Origin: Cyprinodon diabolis
Lineage: Eukaryota; Chordata; Actinopteri; Cyprinodontiformes; Cyprinodontidae
Reading direction: 5' to 3'
Assembly: GCA_030533445.1 (NCBI GenBank)
Contig: CM060070.1
Coordinates: 27,541,001-27,605,000 of the forward strand
DNA: 64,000 nucleotides
The notes under the pieces were generated by a model that was not told where the DNA came from, did not search any database, and was given only the letters and a program-made list of their open reading frames with translations. Shown piece after piece: positions 23,401-36,717 of the stretch; position 1 is the first letter of the stretch; the number at the start of each line of letters is the position of its first letter. A program made the position numbers and the translations under genes.

Positions 23401-25020
23401 CTTTGCAACCTTTCTAAATTGCAAATCAGGATATTCCAACTAAATGTTTCTTGTCAAAACAAATGGCCTGGAGTTTATGACAGATGTAAATTCAAAAAGA
23501 CGGAATCCTTACAAGTAGATGTTTTTATCAATGATGTTTTAAGGCAGTGCACAGTCAGACAAGCAGGTTATTTTTATTTAAATAAGGTTTACCCTTATGA
23601 AAAATATTTTTTTTTTCATTTGAATTGGCAGATTAAAGATGGGTACATTTTTTTTAAAGTAATTTATCAATGATTTACATCACTTTTTTTTTTTTTTAAC
23701 AAAGTACTGATTTGAGCTCTGCCTGAATGCAGTGTTGGTGTTACAACCTGTTATAGTCATGCACACTCTGCAGTTATGAATCCTTTTTTTTCTCCCAAAG
23801 GATTTTAAGAGTTAAATACCAGTACATTTCATCCACTTCTGAACGTTTGCAAAGGCCCTTCACCTTTGCTGGATCCAGTTAATAAAGAGACAAGAATCCC
23901 AGTTACTTCAGTTTAGTTTAAGTTCTGCAGAAATGCTTCTTTTTGTTCTCGTAGCTCAATAGCACGAGCAGTTACTATATCTCCAGTCTTTGCAGAAGCC
24001 ACAGGATGGTTTCTGGTAAGATTAGCACATTTTTATAGCTAAAAGTTTTGCTGACAAAAACTGACTCACTTGATGTTTGATGCAGTCGTAACAATGAAAA
24101 TTTAATATTTACATGAACATGGGGGATTTAAATAAACCCAACAAAGTCAGAAATGCTTTAAAGGTAAACATTTGATAGGTTAAATCTAACCTGCTTTTGT
24201 ATATCTATGTATATACATAACACGTTGTGTATAAACAGGTGTACAGATCTGGTGGTCAGTGATAAACCAACTGAAATGGCTTTTCATGCTTGTGAATGAA
24301 GCTTGCAGCAAGTTCTTCTCACATGTTGCTTGTATCTAGCTACATCCTGCACTTGTAGTGATGCGCAGATGTTTAGACAGAAAGCGAAACACATCGGTGC
24401 ATGTCTGCGGGGAACATTGATTTTGTTCTAGTGGAGATACCTTTTATTTTTTAAAGAAACTTTGTGATCAATGCACTTGATTTTTTGTTTCTGTTCATTT
24501 TGAATTGTACTCAATATAACCTAGAGGGAGAACTACAAAGCCCGTGTTATAAACAAATGAAACTATGTATTTGTACAAGTAGTTAGAGGTGCTCACCTCT
24601 CTATACAGTTATACATAGAAAGCTTTATGTGTATATGGCTGCATCTTCTCTTGTATGTCTTGGATGATTCTTGTGGTGTTCAGTTACAAAAGCGATGTGA
24701 CACCTGAGGGGAAAACTGCAGAACATTCACCTTTTTGACCTCTGTCTACTTTTGTTCATCCTCGGTCTTCCTTTTCCTCCCTGACTTTCTGCCCTCATAG
24801 ATTAAATCATAGTTTGCATCCTGAGCTCTGTAAATGTCTTTTTTTAAATACTTATTTTGTGTATAATGCAAAACAAAAACTGTGTACTTTGGCAGAAAAA
24901 AAACATGTTTTGTGTTTGAAAGCTTAGCTTCATTTGAACCAAAAAAAAAAAGTGCAACAAAAAATTACTATGACCAATATGAGTTGTTCTGCAGTAAGGA
25001 AGGACTTCTGGTGCCTTACA

Positions 25021-25026
25021 AATAAA
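25021..25026 (+). terminator. candidate distal polyadenylation signal AATAAA
   Basis: AATAAA is followed about 20 bases later by a possible cleavage region and by the G/T-rich stretch tctgtggttttattt near 25,050. It sits at the end of a long AT-rich block resembling a 3' UTR and is the best candidate for the main end of the tle5 transcript. Confidence 0.5.
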
Positions 25027-25271
25027 GTCAATCCAATCATGACAAGAAACATCTGTGGTTTTATTTAAGACTGAAAAGGCCTTCTATGGATGGATCCAAC
25101 TCATGATGCCTCCTCATTGATTTCATTTGTTTGTTTTTTTGAATTGGTGTTATAATTCAGATCATGAAACTTTTAAGCTTTCAGAACAGTCCTCTCTGAA
25201 GAAGCAAATGATTTACAATTCTAATGGTTCTGCCAATTAGGGAGATAACTTCCATAAAGTGTTTAAACCTA

Positions 25272-25296
25272 AGTTACCTTAAACTTTAAGGTAACT
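25272..25296. repeat. perfect 12-bp inverted repeat, 1-base spacer
   Basis: AGTTACCTTAAA and its exact complement are separated by one C. It lies about 230 bases past the distal polyadenylation signal. It is too short for a transposon and could be chance. Confidence 0.7.
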
Positions 25297-25430
25297 GGCG
25301 GTTTCTCTACAATGCTGTGGAGGATTTTACAGAAATATTTTAATTCAGCCATATTGGACTTTCTTAAAGCACAGTCTTTTTTTCAAGGTTATTTCAAAGC
25401 CTTTTACTCAACTTTAAGTTGTGTCTTGTA

Positions 25431-26160
25431 GTAGGAAAAAAGTATTCAACTATTCTCCCTAGTTAAATGAACAGAGATGGATTTCACTCAGTCAGCATTT
25501 TATTCATATCTTTGCAAAGAGAGAACAGTTCATCATACAGCCCTTATGGCACAGCATTCTGCCCTGTTCTGCCTGAGCAGCATTCGTTCCCCCTTTACAA
25601 CTATGGAAAGTAGAGTCAAAACAAATTACAGACACTTTGGTTAACAGTAACATGTTATGAATAAACATTGAGAAAGAATCTGGCTTGTTATGGGTAGAAG
25701 CTATGTCTGGTCTACAAACACCCTCACATGGGCATTTTGTGTCCTTGTTTATCGAAGAGACGAAGTGAAAACTTTTATAGTGAGTAAATAGGATAAATTA
25801 ATATATGAAATAAGAGAAATCTTCCGACAAAAGTCTGTGAGTTTTTTCACTTAGTCTCAAAGGTGGTCTTGTTGTTTTGAATATTGTTTTGCTTCATTTC
25901 TCAAGAACACTTTAGCAGTTAATCACCAGGAGATGACTGATGTGGTAGAGGGCAGACTTCATGGTTCAACCTCCTACTGTGCCTCAACTGGGTTCTTAAG
26001 CAGCAAAGCAGCCTCAGGTCATCATACTACCACCACTGTGTCTCATCGGTCCCCCAATATGAATATGTCCCCCAAAGTGGCACCATTCAGATTATGTTTG
26101 GGCCAATCCATGATTAGATTAGGTCTCTTCTATTCTGTCTGGCATAGATAAAATTGTTTT
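25431..26160 (-). mobile_element. decayed Tc1-like element, minus strand (contains repeat copy 2)
   Basis: The first 145 bases match the repeat at 331-478. Further on, 'gcagcctcaggtcatcatac' then 'taccaccactgtg' resembles the complement of a Tc1 transposase 'GGG/VMVW' region. It is heavily mutated, with no open frame and approximate ends. Confidence 0.45.
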
Positions 26161-29100
26161 TGTTCATTCTGTAAAAACCTAAATGAAGCCTTTGTTGTTC
26201 TATTGGAGTAATGTGATTAGCCAGCTTTCCTGAAGGGAGTCTTCGCTTTCCAGTTATTTTTTTTCTCCAGTCTTGTAGATAATTGTTTGCTGAAGTACCA
26301 AAGTCTTAGAAGAAGCTAAGTAACTCTTTCCACTCTTAATGTCAATGTATTTGCTGTTGATTCCTTCAGACAGAAGTATGAACAGTAGTCTAGTAGTAAA
26401 AAAAAAAAAAATTTTTTTGGAAGCATACATAGCCTAATTAATATAGTTAGTTAACCTAAAGCAGTATGCATGGTATGGTTGTTACATGTCAGGTACCTAA
26501 TAGAGCTGCAGTCATGTCCTGGACTGGCATGTCTATCACTGCCCATACATGGTAAGGGACAAATGCAGAGGACACATTTCCAGATTAGCATCAGCTTCAT
26601 AGTAATGGTAGGACACTTCTTTGATTTTATTTATTTTGCTCAGGCTACTCGTAAGCACACAGCCTTCCAAATGTTGTATGGGTAATATTTCCATTACTGT
26701 TAATATATTGTATAAATTTTACACATTCAGTAATAAAACGTCACAGGGGATGGTATGGGGGGGATGGTCATTTAAGAAGATGGATGATTCTCAAGATTAT
26801 TTTAAGAAGGAGGATGCCATCCCTACTCACCCCCCCTCAACTGGTGTACTGGGTATGAAGTATTGATTTTTTTGCCATCTTTACCTTTCTTCAGGTTCTC
26901 TGACCGGTTCTGTTTAATGGATTTCTTTATATGTTCTACAGACCCCACTGTAATTGGGCATATTGCAATACAGTGGCTGATTAAATAACATTGTATTCTA
27001 GAAAAAGCCTTCCCTGTAGGTGCCAGAAAGCAACTTTCTATTGATTTAAATGTACAAAAAGTGTAGAATTAATTTTTCCAACTTGAAATTTATATCAGAC
27101 TGTAGTATTCTTGCTCAGGATAGCCAATTTCTGTGCATCATACATTTGTGATACATGTAGACTTGTTTTCAAAGTCACTGGAGCCAAGGAAGAGCACAGT
27201 TACAGTCTGAATGCTTAAAATATTGCAGCCTTTCTTAAAAAATTATTTCATGATTTTATGAAATCATATGAAGGGAAAATAAGTGATCCAGTCTTGATCT
27301 TGGGTAGAATGTAAATTAAATGTAAATAATATACAAACCAATTCATTTCTAGTCTCAGAAATGTTCTATTTAGCTGGCTGGATGCGCTCAGACCAAACAG
27401 CCCATCTGGTGACTGCAAGTCCACTTAATAGTAAAGTTCCATTGATGAGAGAGTATACTTCATCTTTAAACAGAGATATTGATGAGTTCTGTCAGGATTG
27501 CAACTTATTCATGTCTGCAGTCACTGCAGTTCAAAGTCTGACCACCAGGAGGAAGTGTTGCTTTATGTTTGCCATGACCTCAAGGCAGCAGGTAATTAGG
27601 TGTGAGAGAGAGAGAGGGTGTCAAAGTAAAGAGGGAGCTTCCTGTTCTTTAAACTACACTGATGAGGGTTTATCTATTCTGTACTCTATGTACCCATAAA
27701 TGATGTGATATCCGAGGCGGTGGATCACTATCTGATCAGCACCTGAAAATAATCACTAATTAGACACTTAGCCTTCTGCACTGAGACTATTTGTTTTATT
27801 TGCACACGCATTTCCTCCTCTCTCAGTTCTCACTGTTTCCCTTTTTATCTGGGTCCATGCAGCCAGATGAGTGTGTGTGTGCTGAAAGATTGGGAAAACA
27901 GAGGAAGCCTTGTGAGCCCTCTGAGTTCCTATGGTTGCAGCCCTTCCTCCTCTCTTCCTCTCTGTTTCTCTCTCCCCACAGACAGCTCTGGATCTGACAC
28001 TTAAATAAATATGAAAGTGCCCTATTTTTCCTCTTTCTGTCTGAGGATTTATGCAGTCTTCATGAGCAACAGCAGAGGAATAGGACGGAAGGGTTATCCT
28101 CTTCTGCCATCTCTTCACAAATTAAGGCCTGGAAAAAGAAAATGCCACCAAAGCATTAATGAATTAAAGCATTTAATTAATATTTTTTTCTTTATTGTTA
28201 TTCTACTGTTTTATGAACAATGAAATAATTTGAAAAACCCCAGAGTTGTGTGCTAATTCTTCTTAGACAAGAGATGAAGCCAGTTTCATTCCTGTACCCT
28301 TATTCCTACCCCTCAGCCGTACATTTCTCTGGGCAATTTGGCGTTGCTTTGAAGTCTCCACAAACTGAGATACATCCAGGAAACGCTACATATAAGAAGT
28401 AAGAGCTGTTTTTTTTTTCTTTTAAATTGACACACAAATATGAAGACCTCCTCAGTTGACATGTTTTAATGATATAGTAACTATTGTAAGACTGTCAATA
28501 CTGTATGTTTGTTGTAAATGTTGAATTACAACTTAAAAGAATCATAGAAATAGCAATAAAATCATATTTATTAATTTCAGAAGTCACAAATAGTAATGAT
28601 TTCTAGGGATATTTTTATGGGCTTTACTTTTTTTTTTTTTTACTTATTTTAAGTTATATAGGTTATTGTCTAAATAAATCTAAACACTGCAACATTGTGT
28701 TTTAATCAGACTGCATGGATACATCCTGTAGTACAAAACTGATCTTCCAGTTATTTGTTTTTTGCAAACAGACATGTATAAAAGAGGAAGCATGCAATAA
28801 GTCAAATGTTGACTTGCTTAATCACATTTTGGAGGGTAAAAATACTAACATATATGGAAAATATGTTGTACATATAAGAAAAAAAACCTATGCCTCTAAC
28901 AAACACATTTGTTTGTGTCGTTAAAGAAAGGCCCAGCTATTATACCAATGGGTTTGGTGGAAGCTTTAGTGAATGTACACAAACTGATCAGGATCTGTCG
29001 AGTAGGAATGAGAAAAGAGTTGATTTGACAAGGATTTGACAAATAGATATTCAGCCACTAATTCAGTCTTATAAGAAATAATGAAGACAAATAATTTATG

Positions 29101-29300
29101 TCTCATTCCTGCTGGATTTTAATGGATACTGTCTGTTCCCTCCTGCTGTGTGCGGTCCTATGACATTACTCCATGCTGCACTAGGAAACAGTTCCAAGTG
29201 GTTACACCTGTGGGAGCTCCAATTTTATGGGAGTTGCTATATATTTTTGGGGTGCACTATATATTACAAGCTCTCCCAGTGGGTAACTGCCAGATTCTCA
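26161..29300. other. intergenic, no gene recognised
   Basis: AT-rich DNA with scattered short homopolymers. I found no exon with splice signals and family similarity, no RNA gene and no bounded transposon. A GA/CT-rich part lies at about 27,600-28,000. Confidence 0.6.
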
Positions 29301-29635
29301 AAAGCCATTCATGTGAGTAGACCAACCAGCAATCCTTGTTTTGGTTTCTTGGTCTCAATCTGTCTCCTTCCTATTTTTCCTGCCTAGTTCCTGTTGTATA
29401 CCCTAGTTGGCTTCTGATCTCTGAATATCGACATCCTGCCTTGCCTCATGAAAAAATGTGTTCGCCTCTGCCCCTTGTGTGGATTGTTCTCTTATTCAAG
29501 CATGAACCAAGCCAGGATGTATGATCTGCCTCTGTCCCACTTGAAACCTCTCACCAGTTAGAGTGCATCGTTTTACCTGTTCTCTTGCCTGGATTCCAGA
29601 TTACCCTCATCTAACCCTTCTGGAATATCTGCCCT

Positions 29636-30250
29636 TTGGACTGTTTCTCTGTGCATAACTTTCTGACTGATTACGACTCCCCCACTAGATTTAGCCCAGG
29701 CTCCAATCTTCTTCTCTCCAAGCATTACAGAAGAATCTGCCCTACACTGACTCAGGTGTGGAGTGTTTGTGTTGAAAAGGCTATTTCTGGATTAGAGTTT
29801 TTTCTTTCACAAAAGAACTCATTCAGGTGTTCCATCTCATCCTACCTGATTGAGGCTTCTAGGAGGTTATTCACCATCAGACAGAATGGGCATTCTGTGA
29901 CCAACTATGCAATTAATTTCATATACTAACAGAGAGTAGTTGAAATGAAAAGGCTCTGATGCACCCGTTTATGGAAGGCTTCAATGATACTTTAAGAATA
30001 AGGATCAGTTGGCTACTTATGACCTGCCCAGCTGTATGCAGGAGTTGGAGGACTTGGCAACAAGAATGGATTTAATATTAAGAGAACAAAGAGGAGAGAA
30101 GAAATTCAGTTAAGCAAAGCAGATTAAGAAGAGAACTTTTCTTGTTTTTATGGATTGTTCTTGTTGCAGTTACTCTCAGGAGGAGTCTGGATTTAAGGAG
30201 TCCATGTAACTAGGACACAGCGGGCTGTCCCCTGAGAAACTAGACTACAA
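29636..30250 (+). pseudogene. Ty3/gypsy-type Gag pseudogene
   Basis: One frame ends SYLIEASRRLFTIRQNGHSV then TNYAINF, matching the 'LF.IRQG..SV..YAI.FR' block of fish Ty3/gypsy Gag. In other frames it continues NEKALMHPFMEGFNDTLR and, after a frameshift, DQLATYDLPSCMQELEDLAT followed by RMDLILREQRG, the next conserved Gag helices. The expected order is kept but stops and frameshifts abound, and no protease or reverse transcriptase follows. The C/T-rich 29,340-29,635 upstream could be the decayed LTR or leader of the same copy, though no paired LTR is seen. Confidence 0.75.
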
Positions 30251-33200
30251 ACAAAGGTTCAGTTTATGCTAAGTTAAGTTGACTTAAGTTAAAATACCGT
30301 CTGCCCACCCTATGCCTTTGCTGCTCTTCAACATCAACATGCAAGGACAAAGGCCCACAAACTGTTCTTAGCTTTGAAAAAGAGTTTAAGCACCACTACA
30401 GTGTCACTCCTGGATCCTCTGCTGCACTTGCAATCAGCTCTGAGCAGTTACACCTTTAGCAGCTGCAATTTCTAGGAGGATCATGAATCAGGTCAACCAT
30501 AAATAATATTTTGCTATTTGGGTAATATTTTATTGACATCAATGTTATTTAGCCAAAAATAGTAGGTTGCAAAGAGGCTGACCAGAAGGCTGAAGAGGCT
30601 GCAGCAATTTGCAACAAGTCCTGGTTTACTTAATGTGCCTCTGCCTGGACTAAGAAGTAGAGATGTGAGACCGAACACTTTTTTTCATTTCTGACTTTTT
30701 AGAGAGTATACAAAGTATACATCAAAATAAAAAAGGCAGCTTCAGAAGATTTAAACTCTTTTTAAATGTTATTCCCATAAAGATTCAAGAATTAATCTAA
30801 CAAAAAAAACGGTGAGGTCAGATTGGTAAAAAGATTTTTACCCAATCTCATGGATTTAAAAAACCTTTTAAAAATAGTTTGGAAAAAATACCATTAAGTC
30901 AAGATGGGGCATGCTGATAGACCAAACACCAAAGACAAATGAAAGATGACATTTATTAAAAGAGTTTTAGGTGAAGGTTGTGTCCAACTCTTCAAGCTCC
31001 ATTGTGATATTTTTCCCTATGTTACACCAGCTGTAGTACATACAGTATAGAAGAACTGTACAGAACTGTGCTGCATTTTGCATCTCTGTCCTAGTGTCCC
31101 ACAAACTAAAACAATTCCCCACATTTAACTGGGTGATTTAACAAGAAAAATCTGTATTTTTAAATATAAACAAAGAATGCCATCCGATCAAAATTGACCA
31201 GGGCTCATTATGAATATGTACTTCAAATTGTTGCTCCTAGCTCCTGTTCCTGGTACCTATCCCTTTACCTTTCAGCAGTAAGAACACTATCCAGAGTAGG
31301 ATAGGAGCCCCGGCCTGCTCTGCTGAATCTGGACAGTCTTCAGCCTCAGTGATGTCACTATGCTGCAGGCATTCCCATCAATAACACTAGTCAAATTGGG
31401 ACTACAACCTTCTGAAAAAGAACAAAAAAACAAAGTTACGCATCTGTAGCTCTCCCTTAAATCCAAAATAAAACCCCAAATATATGAAGATGTGTACATT
31501 AGCATGTATCACAGAGTACACATGAAGAAATAATGTATTTTTTATAAAACTCAGATGGGTAGTGCCCAGATGTCCTGTCACGAAACGGATTGTGGGCAAC
31601 AGTATAGCTCCTATATGCTAAATAAATTGGTGTAAGGAAGCATCATTGTTCTTCGTTCCAGAGCCTTCCTTACTGCCAGCACTATTGGGAAAGCACCTAA
31701 TATGGCGACTGCTGACGCACTTCCGGCGTGGCATAAGTGTTGTTACAGATGTGAGGTGTTTGGACTGAGTCCAGGGGTCTATCTCTGGCAGAGCTACAGA
31801 AGTTTATTTATGGAAAATGCAGTGTGGTCTAACCATCCTCATTCCTTTTCATGAGCTTTAAGCGCCACACCTTATAGGATCTGTTTTTTCATTAGATCAG
31901 ACACTAAATCATGTTGTGTGAGGAAGTTGTCTATTTCCCCCACTTCTTTAGATGCTTTTGTTGTATTGTCCAATGAATGTCAGAGGATAAATGTTATTTT
32001 TAAGATTTACTTTGATCTAATTTAAAAAGTCTTAAAAACCTGTAGTTTATCCTGTGTAGGTTTATACATCTCTTGGTGTAATCATATCTGGACTTTCAGG
32101 ACTGAAATCATACATATTTGTTTGGTAAAGGGTTGATGACTTTATAGAAGTACATATATTAAAGTCATATATGAAAAAAACATGATTGGTTTATATTTTT
32201 ATTGTATTGTGACCAATGTGTTTGCATTTTTTCTGTACTTCATACAATCACCGTCTACCGTCACAAAACCTTAGGCAATCTACAGTCTGTGTCAAAATCA
32301 CACTTATTTGGCATGATTATTTGTACCTGTAGACATCGCAGTATCTTAGCTCAGCAGTCAGGCAAATATTACGTTGTTTTTTTCTCTCCCTAAATCAGAG
32401 ATGTGCATCTGAGGTGGCTGGTGGAGAAAACTGTCTCCCATGGCAGTAACAGTAAACCTGAGTTGTTTACTCACAAAATCAGGTTCATAAGCAGAAGGTA
32501 ATTTTTTTATGGTGTAGCTGGGATGGAATTACAATTGGAGCAGATGATCCAAATATAAGTTTTGAATTTAGGAAAAAACATAGTTTTTACTATTTACCCG
32601 AGATCTTAACTTAGGCAGTTAATGTCAAATGAATCATATAAATAATTTTTACAGCCACATTTTCGCCACTACTTTATAAAGAGGTAGCGATAGATTTTTG
32701 TCAAAATTATAGAGGCGGAAATGTCTCTGAAGTTGCAGCGTCATTACATCAATATTTGTGTTTGATCTTTGGCTGTTTACATAAAGCTGCCAGCAGTAAA
32801 AATTCTGTTCAGGACAATCGCTTTGAAAATTGTACTAATTTCTGTCCTATACTTCGTTGTGTTCATAGTGATTGGTTAATCAGGCTAAACAACACCAGCA
32901 GTTCAAGCTTTTTGAATCCATCATGTAAAAGGAATCTAGCTTTAAGCAAAACATCAGCTAATGACCGGTTTGTTCACCCATTAACAGTTTGATGAATGGT
33001 ACATTATATTATGCTCAACTCTAACTTCTTTCAGCTCTTTTCAACACTTTACTTTCTGGGACAGCAAATGTCACCAATGGGACATGGTGGTTCAGTTATT
33101 GATAACTCAGGATTAGATTTATTTGGTTTACTCCGTGACCAACTGAATCACAGGTGGGGCTGTGCTAATGACACTGATAATGCTGAGGTTTTGTTATGTT

Positions 33201-34430
33201 TTACTGTATTTGCAAAACACTTAGAATATGCAAACAGCAGACTAAGCGCTTTTTTTATTACGACGCACAAGAAGAAAATTCAGCTTTATGAGAAATTGTT
33301 TTTTTTTTTTGTATCAAAGGGATACAGACCTCCAAACTCAGCAGGGCTCTGTGCACACAGAGCTGCTCTTCTTCAGCCACACTTTCAGACCCTCTGTTTG
33401 TTTCCTCTGAAGCCTACAGTAATTCTACTCTTAAAGCATTTCTACAGGAGTTTTTATTATCTCCGACCTCTCTCTGCTTCACTCCTTTTGGTTCTTTTTA
33501 TCTATTATAAGCCCATCATTTAATTGAGGAAGGGTTATGCAAAACATCAGGAGCCAACAGGTTCGAAAAGCCCTTTATTGAAGATGCGGGTAAACTGCTA
33601 AGGTCTGCAGTGGTGATGGCATGTACACTGTCTGCACAGGGAAACAAGTCTGTGTGTTTGTAATGATGATAAGTCTGAGCAAAAAGACACTGAGAGAGAC
33701 AGAGACGGAGAGCAAGAAGCGTCTTGATTAATCATGATTGACTCATTCAGAGCCAACTCGTCTTTTCCCTCTCGCTCTCTCGCTCTGGCTCTCTTTTATG
33801 GCTTGATTACCGAGACGTAGTCTATCTCTCATTACCTACCCTCCTCCATCTCTCACTCTATTTCTCCATCTTTTCTTCCTTTCTCTCCATCTGACAGCTC
33901 CCTCCTACTTCCAGCCCTGCTGCTCCAGTTATTCACCTATTCCCCCGGAAAAGAGGCTGTCAGTCTCCATCCCAGGCATCTCCTCATCCATCCTTTCCTT
34001 CATTCATCATCGCTCCTCTTCCCTGCTCTTTCCTCTTTTCCGTGTCTAATTTTCTCATTTTTTTCACACTCACTTCACATACATTTACTTCCTTCCTGTA
34101 TCACCACTTTTTCCTCCACTGAACTCACAATGATCTGTCGCTGTTGTCTTGCAGGCACGCTCAGAGACGTTTCTGTCCATCTATGCAGGCGCCAACTGGA
34201 GCTGTTGAAGCAGTCGGTGCTGACAGTACTGATGCACAATGGGAAACCATTCATTCAGCGCTTTTACTCTAAAATAGACAATAAGGGATTAGGCTGGTAT
34301 TTCAGAGTTTAAATGTGCAGAAGTTAGTATTTATTTCTTACATAAGGTAGTGTCTAAAAGGCAAATTAAAACGCTTACATTTCTTTAACAAATAAATAAA
34401 GCCATTTCGGGTATTTTTGAGCACTCATCA
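30251..34430. other. intergenic, no gene recognised
   Basis: AT-rich DNA. A C/T-rich low-complexity stretch lies at about 33,760-34,110. The sequence 'gtcttgcaggcacgctcag' at 34,145-34,163 looks like a splice acceptor, but the following frame matches nothing I know. No RNA genes or bounded transposons were seen. Confidence 0.55.
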
Positions 34431-34439
34431 AATGTTGCC

Positions 34440-34720
34440 CTTTTATGAAAAAGTGAGATGGAGAAAGTCAGCGGAAATTCTGTTTAAAGTTTGCCACAAA
34501 AGGTTCCCAAACAATACAACCATGTGGGGAGGAAAAACAACAATCTTAATCCAGAGTAAAATATGGTAATGGCAGCATCATGGGAGCAGGTCTGATGATC
34601 CTTAAATAAGCTTTTAACATAGCTGGTAGAGAAACATGACAAAACACTTTCTCCTGTTTATGCCATTCTGCACTGTTGACATATGATATGATGACCAAAA
34701 ATGAACTCTCCAATTTTCAG
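34440..34720 (+). mobile_element. decayed Tc1-like fragment, plus strand
   Basis: 'ccatgtggggagga' is followed at a Tc1-like distance by 'aatatggtaatggcagcatc' and 'atggg', which correspond to the 'YGGGSIM.W' coding block of Tc1 transposases. The fragment is short and mutated and no ends are visible. Confidence 0.45.
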
Positions 34721-35639
34721 ATATTTGTAAAGTATTGTGAAAATAGCCTGATTCCTTTTATAAATCATGTGCTGCTTTGTGTTGATCTTCTGCGTAAAAA
34801 TCCCTAAAAAAGATAAAGGAGAATCCATTTTTTTGCAGTACCATACAGCAAATTTTGGTGTGTGAGCGCCATCTGTGTGCAGCAGTGCCAGACTTTAATA
34901 GATTCATACTGAAGGATTTGTAATATGTCTCTTCCCTATAACCATTTAAATCTCATCCTTCTCATATTTCTTTAGAGAAGAGTCTTTCTAACCTTTGCTT
35001 CTCTCCCATTTTCCATTCTCTTCATCTGCTCACCCAATTTCTGTTCTCTCCTTTTTTTGATCTTTCATCTACCATCTTCGTTTTCTTGTTTGACTCATAA
35101 CTGCTCCTGCAGTATCTCCATTACTCACCATCAATCTTTGTCACTCCTCTTCCTCTGCTGAACGTCTTTTCAACTGTTCTTCTTTTGCTTCTCTTTCTTT
35201 GACAATGGCTTATAGAAGAAAATTCCAGCTGATAAGATGTCTAAGCTCTTTTCCTTTATACAATCTCTGGACTCTTTGCCACACCATGAAGACACTGATA
35301 TCAGTCAAGATTTTTGCTTTAGATGTTAAACCGTAGCTCGGATTCATTGAAGTAGTCTTTGGGTTACAAATGGGGCTTTCTGTACTTGCTGGCACCTCTG
35401 CTGGTCATAGTTTGTAAAGCCTCTGACAATCTCTATGTCAAAGGTGTTGAAAGTGTAGTTTGTAAGTCACCTGCTGTCTTGGAATGAATTTTTGCAGCCC
35501 CAATTTAAAATGATTAGTCTTTTATGGACACTTTTTATTTTCATTTTATAATAAAGACCTCAAGCAACAACAACAATCTGCAACAAGAGTAAATATTTTA
35601 TTCTAATTAAACCTAGAAAAGGAGTTTTTTCTGTGTAAG
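34721..35639. other. intergenic, nothing recognised
   Basis: C/T-rich DNA at 34,970-35,200 and otherwise AT-rich. No gene, RNA or bounded repeat was found. Confidence 0.55.
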
Positions 35640-36717
35640 CAGGGGTTGATGTTAAGGATTTTTACCACTTGCCCAAAGGGCAAGTGACTTTCACATTTCA
35701 TTTGCCCAGAAACAATTTTTACTAGCCCAGTATAATGTTCGATAAATACAGTTCCTAATGAAACATGTTTGTTTTTTAAATGTTTTTTGTAATTCAGTAT
35801 TTTTTAAGTTTCCAGGTTCCTGGTGTGTATATGCATGCGTAAGATAATGAACTCAAGCCTACATTACCGTGTTAACATGCTTTTCATCCTTCCTGCACAT
35901 TCTTCTCAAACTAAACTTTGCTTTAAACTGTTGTATGCGGAAAAATATAAATTGTAATGTTAAAAATCTAAAAAAAACTTGACAGGTTAAAAACTTAAGA
36001 TAAATCACAAGACAGAAGTCAATGTCAAAAATGAATCACTTTTATTTTAGAGTCACTGTATGTTTATACAAGATAATGCTATTAATATATTGTGACTTTT
36101 CTAGAGAATCATTTGACAGTTATTTTATACAGGGTTTCCACAGTCTTACATAATTTCAGAATTCCCTGACTTTTAACTGACTCAGGGTTAGTTTTCCCTG
36201 ACAAAATAAATGCAGCAACAAGACAATAATAATAACATAACAGCTCACCAACCTAACATGTTTAGCTCTATAACATTTAAATGCACCTCTGCAATGTCTA
36301 AGAGAAAAAAAATTTTTTATGTATGACCTGCATCACTGTACAGAAGACTTCCATATGATAGCCATATTTACACTGTGCGCATGGCAAACAATTATACCAA
36401 TTTTGCTAATCCCTGACAATTTTTAATCTAGGGTTATCTGGGTGGTGGGTGAAGTGGGTGGAGGGTAAAATAGCCTTGTTGTTGTTTTTTAGCCTGCCAA
36501 GTCGAAAAAAATGTGTCTGATTCGCACCGGACAAAAATCACGCCATCTGGCGGAAAATCACGCGAGAATGTGTAAAAAACAACAAAAAAAGCAAAAAAAA
36601 AACGCATCTGGGTCGTTTTCAGTGATCGTCGGTGATTTTAAAGTAATTTTGAGTGATAAATATATATTTTTTGTGATAATTGCCCGCGCGATGGGCCATG
36701 GTTAACATCGACCCCTG
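35640..36717. mobile_element. non-autonomous hAT-like element, 1,078 bp, CAGGGG ends
   Basis: The ends are inverted repeats: CAGGGGTTGATGTTAA at the left and the complement of the right end, CAGGGGTCGATGTTAA, differing at one base of 16. Directly flanking is the 5-bp repeat GTAAG (35,635-35,639 and 36,718-36,722). A CAGGGG start is typical of several hAT families. A 5-bp rather than 8-bp duplication occurs in some of them, or the duplication may have decayed. The interior has no intact transposase. Confidence 0.65.

Larger units (their letters stand above)
20492..25045 (+). other. tle5: probable tle5 3' UTR (extent uncertain)
   Basis: This is the AT-rich non-coding stretch after the tle5 stop codon. 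A proximal polyadenylation signal lies near 20,683 and a stronger candidate at 25,021, giving either a roughly 200-nt or a roughly 4.5-kb 3' UTR. The last 700 bases (about 24,330-25,040) look like mature 3' UTR: AT-rich, free of recognised transposons, with several TGTA-type motifs and a U-rich end. A decayed Tc1-like piece at about 22.6-23.4 kb would lie inside the long form. The extent is inference and needs transcript data. Confidence 0.4.

Noticed and set aside
27600..28120. GA-rich minus-strand open frame of 116 codons
   Set aside because: The sequence has low-complexity composition and no recognisable motif.
32996..33523. 175-codon open frame on the plus strand
   Set aside because: Composition and residue order look random, with T-rich runs and no domain or homologous block. 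It is probably a chance frame.
34145..34312. Possible exon after an acceptor-like 'gtcttgcag'
   Set aside because: There is no recognisable protein family, no donor at a sensible distance and no partner exons nearby.
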